A DNA stretch of 5,432 nt from Candidatus Eiseniibacteriota bacterium (GTDB lineage Bacteria > Joyebacterota > Joyebacteria > Joyebacterales > Joyebacteraceae). Position numbers and translations under genes: made by a program. The stretch covers positions 1 through 5,432 of the forward strand of contig JAUWRQ010000109.1 of assembly GCA_030610515.1 (NCBI GenBank). The letters are read 5' to 3'. Positions 1 to 5,432 of this stretch are shown one piece after another; within the stretch, counting starts at the first letter, position 1, and every line of letters begins with the position of its first letter. The notes below the pieces were generated by a model, which was not told the DNA's origin, did not search any database, and worked only from the letters and a program-made list of their open reading frames with translations.

Positions 1-1751
1 AGTACGTCGGGGGCTTCGAGGGCGCCATCCCCAATCTCGAGCGCAGGTACAGGGAGACCAAGTCCGAGAACGTACGCAGGTGGATCGATGGCTTCATGAC
101 CGTCGACCTCTGTCCGGCCTGCGGCGGGGCGCGACTGCGTCCGGAGTCGCTGGCCGTCACCGTCGGGGGAGTCCCGATCAACGAGATAACGGCCATGTCG
201 GTCAAGCAGTGCCTCCTCTTCTTCCAGGACCTCCGGCTCGTCGGCGTCCACAAGAAGATCGCAGAGGAGATCCTGAAGGAGATCGGTGAGCGGTTGGGTT
301 TCCTTTCCAACGTGGGACTCGACTATCTGACGCTCGACCGTTCCTCCGGCACGCTGTCGGGAGGAGAGGCGCAGCGCATCAGACTCGCGACGCAGATCGG
401 GACGAGTCTCGTCGGCGTCCTATATATCCTCGACGAGCCGTCGATAGGTCTTCACCAGCACGACAACGCGAAGCTGCTCCGGACTCTCGTGGCGCTCCGT
501 GACATCGGGAACACGGTGATCGTCGTCGAGCACGACGAGGAGACCATCCGCTCCGCCGACTGGGTCGTCGACCTCGGTCCCGGGGCGGGACGGGAGGGCG
601 GTTACCTCGTCGCCAGCTGCATCCCGGAGGAACTGCCCGACGTGGACGGCTCGATCACGGGCAAGTACCTCTCCGGCGCGATGCGTATTGAGCTTCCCAA
701 GAGGCGTCGGCCCACCGACGGCCGCAGGCTGACGGTCATTGGTGCGGCCGAGAACAACCTGGCCGGCATCGACGTCGAGATCCCCCTGGGAACGCTCACC
801 TGCGTCACCGGAGTCTCGGGGTCGGGGAAGAGCACGCTGGTGTCGGACATCATCTACCGTGCGCTCTCGGAGTGGTTCTATCGTTCCCGCAAGATCCCGG
901 GGCGGTTCGACCGCATCGAGGGGATCGAGCAGATCGACAAGGTCGTCAACATCAGCCAGGCGCCCATCGGACGAACGCCGCGGTCGAACCCGGCCACGTA
1001 CACGGGCACCTTTGTTCACATCCGCCAGCTCTTTGCGAAGGTCCCCGAGGCGCGCGCCAGGGGATACAAGCCGGGTAGATTCAGCTTCAACGTCAAGGGC
1101 GGTCGGTGCGAGGCGTGCCAGGGCGCCGGTCAGGTGAAGATAGAAATGCATTTCCTTCCGGACGTCTTCGTGACCTGCGAGGCGTGCGGCGGGACGAGGT
1201 TCAACCGCGAGACCGGAGAGATCCTCTACAAGGGGAAGAGCGTGGCCGATGTACTCGAGATGACGGTCGAGGAAGCGCTCGGCTTCTTCTCGAGCGTGCC
1301 GATGATCCGAAGGAAGCTCGAGACGCTCCACGACGTGGGTTTGGGCTACATCCGTCTCGGCCAGCCGGCCACCACGCTCTCCGGAGGAGAGGCGCAGCGC
1401 ATCAAGCTCGCCACCGAGCTCTCGAGGAGGAGCACAGGACGGACGCTCTACATCCTCGACGAACCGACGACCGGCCTTCACTTCCACGACGTTAAGATGC
1501 TGCTCTCGGTCCTGTCGAGGCTCGTCGACCGCGGGAACACCGTGCTCGTGATCGAGCACAACATGGACGTCATCAAGACGGCCGACCATATCATCGACCT
1601 CGGGCCCAAGGGTGGGGACGAGGGTGGGCGGGTCGTCGTGGCTGGAACGCCCGGGGAGGTCGCCCGCTGCGCGGGGTCTTTCACGGGGCAGGTGTTGCGG
1701 CCGATACTGGACGGTGAGGGCCGGGGGGTGGCCGGTGGCAAAACGGCTTGA
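1..1751 (+). CDS. uvrA: UvrA, excinuclease ABC subunit A (3' part; 5' end outside window)
   Basis: ATP-dependent DNA-damage sensor of nucleotide-excision repair; as a dimer it loads UvrB at lesions in the cytoplasm. The reading frame is already open at the left edge (first full codon at base 3, starting [19 protein letters not shown]), so this is the last 582 residues of a protein usually about 940 long. Counting from that codon: the CPACGG zinc-associated motif near residue 38; ABC signature [13 protein letters not shown] from 118, followed by the Walker [10 protein letters not shown]; Walker A of the second ATPase GVSGSGKST at 270-278; the third zinc module C369-x2-C372-x19-C392-x2-C395; signature II from 459; Walker B DEP at 486; H-loop His519. 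It ends at TGA 1749-1751. The ATG at 96 is internal, because family homology extends upstream of it. Some normally conserved residues differ: NISQAPIG where DIDQSPIG is usual, and HQHDN for HQRDN. All nucleotide-binding motifs are intact, so I expect a functional protein. No frameshift is visible. Confidence 0.97.
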   Translation, partial: YVGGFEGAIPNLERRYRETKSENVRRWIDGFMTVDLCPACGGARLRPESLAVTVGGVPINEITAMSVKQCLLFFQDLRLVGVHKKIAEEILKEIGERLGFLSNVGLDYLTLDRSSGTLSGGEAQRIRLATQIGTSLVGVLYILDEPSIGLHQHDNAKLLRTLVALRDIGNTVIVVEHDEETIRSADWVVDLGPGAGREGGYLVASCIPEELPDVDGSITGKYLSGAMRIELPKRRRPTDGRRLTVIGAAENNLAGIDVEIPLGTLTCVTGVSGSGKSTLVSDIIYRALSEWFYRSRKIPGRFDRIEGIEQIDKVVNISQAPIGRTPRSNPATYTGTFVHIRQLFAKVPEARARGYKPGRFSFNVKGGRCEACQGAGQVKIEMHFLPDVFVTCEACGGTRFNRETGEILYKGKSVADVLEMTVEEALGFFSSVPMIRRKLETLHDVGLGYIRLGQPATTLSGGEAQRIKLATELSRRSTGRTLYILDEPTTGLHFHDVKMLLSVLSRLVDRGNTVLVIEHNMDVIKTADHIIDLGPKGGDEGGRVVVAGTPGEVARCAGSFTGQVLRPILDGEGRGVAGGKTA

Positions 1752-1777
1752 CCCGGGTCCTCAGACTTATCTAACAT
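1748..1777 (+). promoter_or_regulatory. Possible sigma-70-type promoter for the gcv operon
   Basis: TTGACC at 1748-1753 matches the -35 consensus at 5 of 6 bases and overlaps the uvrA TGA stop. After 18 nt comes TAACAT (1772-1777, 4 of 6 against TATAAT); TCTAAC at 1770-1775 with a 16-nt spacer is an equal alternative. The -10 candidates lie in a clear AT-rich patch (about 1761-1782) in otherwise GC-rich DNA, about 100 nt upstream of gcvT. The -10 match is only moderate and no experimental start site is known, so this is a candidate based on consensus and position. Confidence 0.35.
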
Positions 1778-1796
1778 AACAGGTCGAGTTCGGTTC

Positions 1797-1828
1797 GCCC
1801 GCGTGACCCGCGGAAGCCCACGGCGGGC
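1797..1828 (+). other. GC-rich inverted repeats in the gcvT leader
   Basis: CCGCG (1799-1803) pairs with CGCGG (1809-1813) around a 5-nt loop, and GCCC (1816-1819) pairs with GGGC (1825-1828) around another 5-nt loop. Alternatively GCCCGC (1797-1802) pairs with GCGGGC (1823-1828). No T-tract follows, so this is not a standard intrinsic terminator for uvrA. It could be a weak structured leader or terminator-like element, or simply a by-product of high GC content. Confidence 0.25.
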
Positions 1829-1854
1829 AGCGGGGCGGTGCGTCGAGGCGCGGT

Positions 1855-1864
1855 GGAGGAGGAG
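1855..1864 (+). promoter_or_regulatory. Extended Shine-Dalgarno tract upstream of gcvT
   Basis: The run GGAGGAGGAG is strongly complementary to the 3' end of 16S rRNA. It ends 12 nt before GTG 1877, a little longer than ideal. It directly abuts TTG 1865 and lies downstream of GTG 1853 and GTG 1838, so it cannot serve those three. Together with protein length it favours a start at 1877. Confidence 0.5.
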
Positions 1865-1876
1865 TTGGCGACGGAA

Positions 1877-2974
1877 GTGGGAACGATCCAGAGAACGGCT
1901 CTCTTCGAGCAGCACGAGGCCGCGGGCGCTAAGATGGTCGAGTTCGCGGGCTTCGCTCTCCCCATGTACTACCGGGGCATCGTTGAAGAACACAAGCTCG
2001 TACGCAGTTCCGCGGGCCTCTTCGACGTGTCTCACATGGGTGAATTCCTGGTGTCGGGCCCCGGCGCTCTCTCCACGCTCGAGCGGCTTCTCACGAACCG
2101 CGTGGACACGCTCCGGGAAGGTGGGGTCCGCCTCTCGTTCATGTGCTACGAGACGGGAGGGATCGTCGACGACCTGCTCGTCTACAGGCTCGACGACGGT
2201 TTCATGCTCGTCGTGAACGGCGCGAACCGCGAGAAGGACTTCGAGTGGATACGAGAGCATCTCGATGACGGGACCGACCTTCGCGACGCATCGGACGAAA
2301 CGGCTCTCATAGCGATTCAGGGTCCCACGTCGGAGGAAGCGCTGGCAGCGATTGCCGACGGCGACCTCTCCGACATGGGCTTCTACCGTCACGGCAGATT
2401 GGCGGTCGCCGGTCTGCCGGTCCTCGTGTCGAGGACCGGGTACACGGGCGAGGACGGCTTCGAAATCTACTGCGGGCCGGACGAAGCGCCCGTCATTTGG
2501 GTAGCACTTCTCGACGCCGGGGAGCGTTTGGGCGTCAGGCCGGTCGGGCTCGGAGCGCGCGACACTTTGCGTCTCGAGATGGGATACTGCCTCTACGGCA
2601 ACGACATGGACGAGAAGCGCACGCCCGTCGAAGTGGGCCTCATGTGGATAACGAAGCTCGACAAGGACGAGTTCATAGGACGCGACGCGATAGCGAAGGC
2701 AAGGGACGACGGCCCCGCCGAGCGGATCGTCGGATTCGAGATCGTTGGTCGAGGTGTCCCGAGACCGCACCACCGCATCTTCGCCGGTGGTTCGGACGTG
2801 GGCGAGGTCACGAGCGGGACCTTCTCACCGAGCCTCGGGAGGGGGATAGGTCTGGGCTACGTTGCGTCCGGTGTCTCGGGCGAACTCTCGATTGAGATAC
2901 GCGGGCGGATGGTGGCGGCGCGAACCACCACGCTGCCCTTCTACCGCGACGGAAGCGTCAAGCGCAGGAAATAG
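1877..2974 (+). CDS. gcvT: GcvT, glycine cleavage system T-protein (aminomethyltransferase)
   Basis: Transfers the one-carbon unit from aminomethylated H-protein to tetrahydrofolate, giving 5,10-methylene-THF and ammonia. From GTG 1877 the protein has 365 residues, the usual family length, and begins MGTIQRTALFEQHEAAGAKM, which resembles typical GcvT N-termini. In-frame GTG 1838 (378 aa), GTG 1853 and TTG 1865 are possible longer starts without a well-placed ribosome site. Visible landmarks: FDVSHMGEF (49-57); GGIVDDLLVY (94-103) with the conserved folate-site aspartate pair D98/D99; SRTGYTGEDGFEIY; GLGARDTLRLEMG followed by LYGNDMDE; and a C-terminal domain with GEVTSGTFSP and TLPFYR. Stop is TAG 2972-2974. 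It is first in the operon, 92 nt ahead of gcvH. The match runs the full length without gaps or frameshift, so identity is secure; only the start is uncertain. Confidence 0.95.
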   Translation: MGTIQRTALFEQHEAAGAKMVEFAGFALPMYYRGIVEEHKLVRSSAGLFDVSHMGEFLVSGPGALSTLERLLTNRVDTLREGGVRLSFMCYETGGIVDDLLVYRLDDGFMLVVNGANREKDFEWIREHLDDGTDLRDASDETALIAIQGPTSEEALAAIADGDLSDMGFYRHGRLAVAGLPVLVSRTGYTGEDGFEIYCGPDEAPVIWVALLDAGERLGVRPVGLGARDTLRLEMGYCLYGNDMDEKRTPVEVGLMWITKLDKDEFIGRDAIAKARDDGPAERIVGFEIVGRGVPRPHHRIFAGGSDVGEVTSGTFSPSLGRGIGLGYVASGVSGELSIEIRGRMVAARTTTLPFYRDGSVKRRK

Positions 2975-2982
2975 CACCGGGT

Positions 2983-3036
2983 CACCGCCCCATCGGGCGG
3001 ACCGAGCGCGCTCGAACCCGCCTCGAGAGGGCGGTG
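2983..3036 (+). repeat. Competing inverted repeats between gcvT and gcvH
   Basis: CACCGCCC at 2983-2990 is perfectly complementary to GGGCGGTG at 3029-3036 (8 bp). The same left arm can instead form a tight local hairpin with GGGCGG at 2995-3000 (6 bp, loop CATC), extendable past a 2-nt bulge by GGT (2980-2982) with ACC (3001-3003). A third option pairs CCGCC (3018-3022) with GGCGG (3030-3034). No T-run follows any stem, so these do not look like intrinsic terminators. They could affect mRNA processing, stability or gcvH translation, but high GC content makes chance pairing common. Confidence 0.4.
3003..3014. repeat. 12-bp perfect palindrome in the gcvT-gcvH gap
   Basis: CGAGCGCGCTCG reads identically on both strands. 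It sits in the loop of the longer inverted repeat, about 52 nt before the gcvH start. It might be an operator half-site pair or part of an RNA structure; no regulator can be named from the sequence, and GC-rich palindromes of this size also arise by chance. Confidence 0.3.
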
Positions 3037-3057
3037 CGCGCGGGGAACCGACAGGAC

Positions 3058-3062
3058 GGGAG
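3058..3062 (+). promoter_or_regulatory. Ribosome binding site of gcvH
   Basis: GGGAG ends 4 nt before ATG 3067, in the context GACGGGAGAGGA. This fixes the start at 3067 rather than the in-frame GTG at 3034, which has no suitable site and would add 11 residues unlike the family N-terminus. Confidence 0.65.
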
Positions 3063-3066
3063 AGGA

Positions 3067-3444
3067 ATGGACGACAAGGATCTCAGATTCACGAAGTCCC
3101 ACGAGTGGGTGCGGTCCGAGGGTGACGAGGTGGTGGTCGGCCTCTCCGACTACGCGCAGGGCGAACTCGGGGACATCGTGTTCATCGAGCTGCCGGAAGT
3201 GGGCAGGACCGCCGCGAAGGACGAGGGCCTGACCACGCTGGAGTCGGTCAAGAGCGTGAGTGAGATCTTGGCACCGCTCTCGGGCGAAATCGTGGACGTC
3301 AACGAGGTGCTCGAGGACGATCCCGGAACGGTGAACACCGATCCGTACGGAGACGGCTGGATCCTCAGGATGAAGCTCGCGGACGTTGGCGAGCTCGACG
3401 ATCTCATGACCGCGGCCGAATACGAGGAACACATCAAGGGGTAG
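3067..3444 (+). CDS. gcvH: GcvH, glycine cleavage system H-protein (lipoyl carrier)
   Basis: Small lipoylated shuttle protein of the glycine cleavage complex. Its lipoyl arm accepts the aminomethyl group from the P-protein, presents it to GcvT, and is reoxidised by the L-protein. The 125-residue length is typical. The N-terminus MDDKDLRFTKSHEWV and the following GLSDYAQGELGDIVFIELP are diagnostic. The lipoyl-attachment motif LESVKSVSE places the modified lysine at residue 62 (codon AAG 3250-3252), followed by APLSGEIVDVNE, then the NTDPYGDGWILRM segment and a C-terminal AAEYEEHIKG. It has the only ATG start among the four gcv genes and a well-placed Shine-Dalgarno site. The stop TAG (3442-3444) is 7 nt before gcvPA. 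No residue expected for function is missing. Lipoylation enzymes are not encoded here. Confidence 0.97.
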   Translation: MDDKDLRFTKSHEWVRSEGDEVVVGLSDYAQGELGDIVFIELPEVGRTAAKDEGLTTLESVKSVSEILAPLSGEIVDVNEVLEDDPGTVNTDPYGDGWILRMKLADVGELDDLMTAAEYEEHIKG

Positions 3445-3446
3445 GG
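3443..3446 (+). promoter_or_regulatory. Ribosome binding site supporting the TTG start of gcvPA
   Basis: AGGG at 3443-3446 lies 5 nt before TTG 3452 and overlaps the gcvH stop codon; the AAGGGG just upstream (3436-3441) could help at 10 nt. The overlap with the gcvH stop suggests translational coupling. Confidence 0.45.
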
Positions 3447-3451
3447 AACGC

Positions 3452-4807
3452 TTGCCGTACGTCTCGAACACGGACACAGATCGGGAGGACATGCTCCGCG
3501 AGCTGGGGGCCTCGTCGATGGAGGACCTCTTCGCTGACATCCCGCGAGCCCTCAGGTTCGAGGGCGCGCTCGACGTCCCCGGGCCGCTGTCCGAGCAGGA
3601 GCTCACGCTTCACATGGCGGAGCTCTCGCGCATGAACAGCACATCTGACGACGTTCTGTCGTTCTTGGGTGGCGGGGTCTACGATGCGTTCGTGCCGTCC
3701 GTGGTCGCGCACGTGACCGGCATGCCGCAGTTCTACACGGCGTACACGCCCTATCAGGCTGAGGCGAGCCAGGGCACGCTCCAGGCCATATACGAGTTCC
3801 AGACACTCGTCGCTCGCCTCACCGCCATGGAGGTTGCCAACGCGTCGCTCTACGACGGCGCCACCGCGGCTGCGGAGGCGGCGCTCCTTGCCGTCGGGGC
3901 GACGAAACGCAACAGGATCGTCGTCGCAGGAACGGCCGCCCCCGGCGTCCGGGCGGCCCTGCGCACGTATCTCTCCTCGCTCGGGGTCGAGCTTGTGGAG
4001 CTTCCTTTCGGTGGCGGGACAACCGAGCCGTCCGAACTCGACGGAGTCGTCGAAGGCGCCGCGGCGGTCATCGTGCAGCATCCGAACTTCCTTGGGTGCC
4101 TGGAGCCGGTGGCCGCTCTCTCGGGAGCGACGAGAAACGCGGGCGCCCTGTTCGTTTCCGTGGTCGACCCGCTCTCCCTCGCGATACTCTCTCCGCCCGG
4201 CGAATACGGGGCGGACATCGCGGTCGGAGAAGGCCAGGCCCTCGGGGCTCCGATGGGCTTCGGAGGACCGCTTCTCGGATTCCTCGCCACGTCGCGCAAG
4301 CACGTAAGGAGGATTCCGGGGAGGATCATCGGCGCCACGGAGGACGACGCCGGTCGGCGCGGATACGTCATGACTCTCCAGACCCGCGAGCAGCACATTC
4401 GAAGGGCAGGGGCGACGTCGAACATCTGCACGAATCAGGCGCTCGTGGCGCTCGGCGCCACCGTCTATCTCTCGCTTCTCGGGAAGGACGGCTTCCGCGA
4501 GCTCGCCACGAGAATCGCGGCCACGGCGAGGTACGCCGCGGATACCCTCTGCCGGATCGAGGGGATACGGCTCAGGTTCGAGGCGCCCTTCTTCCGCGAG
4601 TTCGTCGTGGAGCTTCCCTTCGACGCGCACAGAGCCAAGGCGGAACTTGCGGAGGCCGGCATCTGGCCCGGGATCTCGTGCGGGTGCTACTACCAGGGAC
4701 TTGAGAACTGCCTCCTCGTGTCGGTCTCGGAGCGGCACTCGAGGCACGACGTCGACATGCTGGCTTCGGGCATCGAGGCAATCCTGCCGTCGGGAGGGCC
4801 GAAGTGA
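3452..4807 (+). CDS. gcvPA: GcvPA, glycine dehydrogenase (decarboxylating) subunit 1
   Basis: N-terminal half of the split P-protein. With GcvPB it forms the PLP-dependent decarboxylase that releases CO2 from glycine and loads aminomethyl onto lipoyl-GcvH. The 451-residue length is usual for this subunit. The TTG start is chosen because MPYVSNTDTDREDMLRELG, followed by FADIP, matches the family N-terminus directly and a ribosome site lies 5 nt upstream. Landmarks: FLGGGVYDAFVP (71-82); YTPYQAEASQGTLQAIYEFQ from residue 98; ANASLYDGATAAAEA; VQHPNFLG; GAPMGFGGPLLGF; TLQTREQHIRRAGATSNICT (308-327); and near the C-terminus GCYYQGLENCLLVSVSE. The PLP-binding lysine of the complex is expected in GcvPB, not here. 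Stop TGA 4805-4807 overlaps the gcvPB start by 4 nt. No truncation or frameshift is seen. Confidence 0.96.
   Translation: MPYVSNTDTDREDMLRELGASSMEDLFADIPRALRFEGALDVPGPLSEQELTLHMAELSRMNSTSDDVLSFLGGGVYDAFVPSVVAHVTGMPQFYTAYTPYQAEASQGTLQAIYEFQTLVARLTAMEVANASLYDGATAAAEAALLAVGATKRNRIVVAGTAAPGVRAALRTYLSSLGVELVELPFGGGTTEPSELDGVVEGAAAVIVQHPNFLGCLEPVAALSGATRNAGALFVSVVDPLSLAILSPPGEYGADIAVGEGQALGAPMGFGGPLLGFLATSRKHVRRIPGRIIGATEDDAGRRGYVMTLQTREQHIRRAGATSNICTNQALVALGATVYLSLLGKDGFRELATRIAATARYAADTLCRIEGIRLRFEAPFFREFVVELPFDAHRAKAELAEAGIWPGISCGCYYQGLENCLLVSVSERHSRHDVDMLASGIEAILPSGGPK
4792..4798 (+). promoter_or_regulatory. Ribosome binding site of gcvPB inside gcvPA
   Basis: GGGAGGG within the last codons of gcvPA ends 5 nt before GTG 4804. 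Strong complementarity and ideal spacing fix the gcvPB start, and with the GTGA overlap point to coupled synthesis of the two P subunits. Confidence 0.7.
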
Positions 4808-5432
4808 GCACCGCCACCGCGAAGAAGACGGTTCCGGAGCCGACGGTCTTCGAGCTGGGAAGCCCCGGGCGTCGAGGCTGGCGCTTCCCGCCGCTCGATG
4901 TGCCTGACGTGGACCTCGCTTCCGTGTTCGGTGCGGGGAATCTCCGCCGCGATCCGGCGGAACTTCCGGAGCTGTCGGAACCCGAGGTCGTGCGTCACTT
5001 CACTCGTCTGGCGGAGATGAACCACCACATCGACAGGTCGATCTATCCCTTGGGCTCGTGCACCATGAAGTACAACCCCAAGATCAACGAGGACGTCGCG
5101 TCGCTTCCCGGCTTCGCCAGGCTCCATCCGGAGACCGACGCCGCCCACTGCCAGGGCGCGATCGCGCTCATGTATCACCTGTCGCGCCATCTGTGCGCCA
5201 TCTCGGGCATGGACGCCGTCACGCTCGAGCCGCCGGCCGGCGCGTCGGGCGAGTTTGCCGGTATGCTCATCGTGAGGGCCTACCAGAGGGACCGGGGCAG
5301 AGCTGGATGCAAGGTCATCGTTCCGGACTCGGCGCACGGGACGAATCCGGCGAGTCTGACGCTCGCGGGATACGAGCCCGTCGAGATCGCCTCCGGCCCC
5401 GACGGACGGATCGACATCGCGGCGCTCACGAC
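4804..5432 (+). CDS. gcvPB: GcvPB, glycine dehydrogenase (decarboxylating) subunit 2 (5' part; runs off window)
   Basis: C-terminal half of the split P-protein, partner of GcvPA, expected to carry the PLP-binding lysine. That lysine normally lies further along, beyond the 209 complete codons seen here; the family is usually about 480-490 residues, so under half is visible. Reading from GTG 4804, the frame stays open to the window end. Landmarks: FELGSPGRRGW near residues 16-26; the linker PELSEPEVVRHFTRLAEMN; YPLGSCTMKYNPKINED (81-97); LPGFARLHPET; ISGMDAVTLEP; and VPDSAHGTNPASLTLAGYE (from 173), a hallmark of glycine decarboxylase. One oddity is PPAGASGE (143-150) where two-subunit enzymes usually read AAGAHGE, giving Ser148 in place of His. 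The start overlaps the gcvPA stop as GTGA. Identity is secure; integrity downstream of 5432 is unknown. Confidence 0.96.
   Translation, partial: MSTATAKKTVPEPTVFELGSPGRRGWRFPPLDVPDVDLASVFGAGNLRRDPAELPELSEPEVVRHFTRLAEMNHHIDRSIYPLGSCTMKYNPKINEDVASLPGFARLHPETDAAHCQGAIALMYHLSRHLCAISGMDAVTLEPPAGASGEFAGMLIVRAYQRDRGRAGCKVIVPDSAHGTNPASLTLAGYEPVEIASGPDGRIDIAALT

Noticed and set aside
420..1589. Long minus-strand open frame within uvrA (389 codons)
   Set aside because: It is exactly antisense to a confirmed gene, and its Arg/Asp/Val-rich sequence is what GC-rich codons give on the opposite strand. It shows no recognisable domain.
1752..1876. Glycine riboswitch upstream of gcvT
   Set aside because: Glycine riboswitches often precede gcvT, so I looked for the conserved GGAGAG and CCGAAGG-type core elements. 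Neither is present in the gap, and 125 nt including a promoter leaves little room even for a single aptamer.
1803..2216. Separate small gene starting at GTG 1803
   Set aside because: Its Arg/Ser-rich translation is the out-of-frame reading of gcvT and overlaps it almost completely.
1478..2773. Long minus-strand open frame spanning the uvrA end and gcvT (431 codons)
   Set aside because: Antisense shadow crossing two real genes and their gap, with low-complexity composition and no recognisable domain.
2985..3000. Intrinsic terminator after gcvT
   Set aside because: The CCGCCC/GGGCGG hairpin is followed by ACCGAGCGCG, with no T-run. gcvH lies just downstream in the same pathway, so termination is not expected.
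3010..3020. tRNA T-loop-like GGGTTCGAG on the minus strand
   Set aside because: The flanking bases do not form the 5-bp T-stem, and no acceptor stem or anticodon arm can be drawn nearby.
3034..3066. Longer gcvH starting at GTG 3034
   Set aside because: The 11 added residues do not resemble GcvH N-termini, and the ribosome site at 3058-3062 points to ATG 3067.
3434..4747. Long minus-strand open frame over gcvPA (437 codons)
   Set aside because: Antisense shadow of a full-length gcvPA; Arg/Glu-rich with no family motif. A similar one (4690-5337) lies over gcvPB.
1..5432. Mobile element, CRISPR array, defence system or other accessory island
   Set aside because: Five complete or partial housekeeping genes fill nearly the whole window, with uniform composition, and no terminal repeats, spacer arrays or recombinase genes are visible.

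Overview
The window is ordinary chromosomal housekeeping sequence from a GC-rich bacterium (roughly 60-65% G+C by eye, with strong G/C preference at third codon positions). All five genes lie on the + strand: the 3' part of uvrA (nucleotide-excision repair), then a glycine-cleavage operon in the order gcvT - gcvH - gcvPA - gcvPB, with gcvPB cut by the window end. The P-protein is split into two subunit genes. That form occurs in many Gram-positive, thermophilic, archaeal and candidate-phylum genomes, whereas E. coli and eukaryotes have a single long GcvP. The phylum cannot be fixed from this sequence alone. Nothing here (no transposase, integrase, phage gene, CRISPR or tRNA) indicates a mobile or accessory region.

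Layout. Positions 1-1751 hold the last 582 codons of uvrA. Positions 1752-1876 are a 125-nt gap with a short AT-rich patch that may carry a promoter, followed by GC-rich inverted repeats and a strong purine-rich Shine-Dalgarno tract. gcvT runs from about 1877 to 2974 (start uncertain; upstream options at 1838, 1853 and 1865). A 92-nt gap (2975-3066) contains overlapping, mutually exclusive inverted repeats and a 12-bp palindrome. gcvH is 3067-3444. gcvPA (3452-4807, TTG start) follows after 7 nt. gcvPB starts at 4804 inside the gcvPA stop (GTGA overlap) and runs off the end at 5432.

How the genes work together. GcvPA and GcvPB form the PLP-dependent glycine decarboxylase, which passes an aminomethyl group to the lipoyl-lysine arm of GcvH (Lys62). 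GcvT moves the one-carbon unit to tetrahydrofolate, releasing ammonia and 5,10-methylene-tetrahydrofolate. A dihydrolipoyl dehydrogenase (L-protein), not encoded in this window, then reoxidises GcvH with NAD+. The tight spacing from gcvH to gcvPB suggests co-transcription and translational coupling of the two P subunits. UvrA is functionally unrelated and appears to be only a co-directional neighbour.

I found no convincing new system. The observations most worth checking are the competing stems between gcvT and gcvH, a possible promoter whose -35 overlaps the uvrA stop codon, and substitutions in conserved motifs of GcvPB and UvrA.
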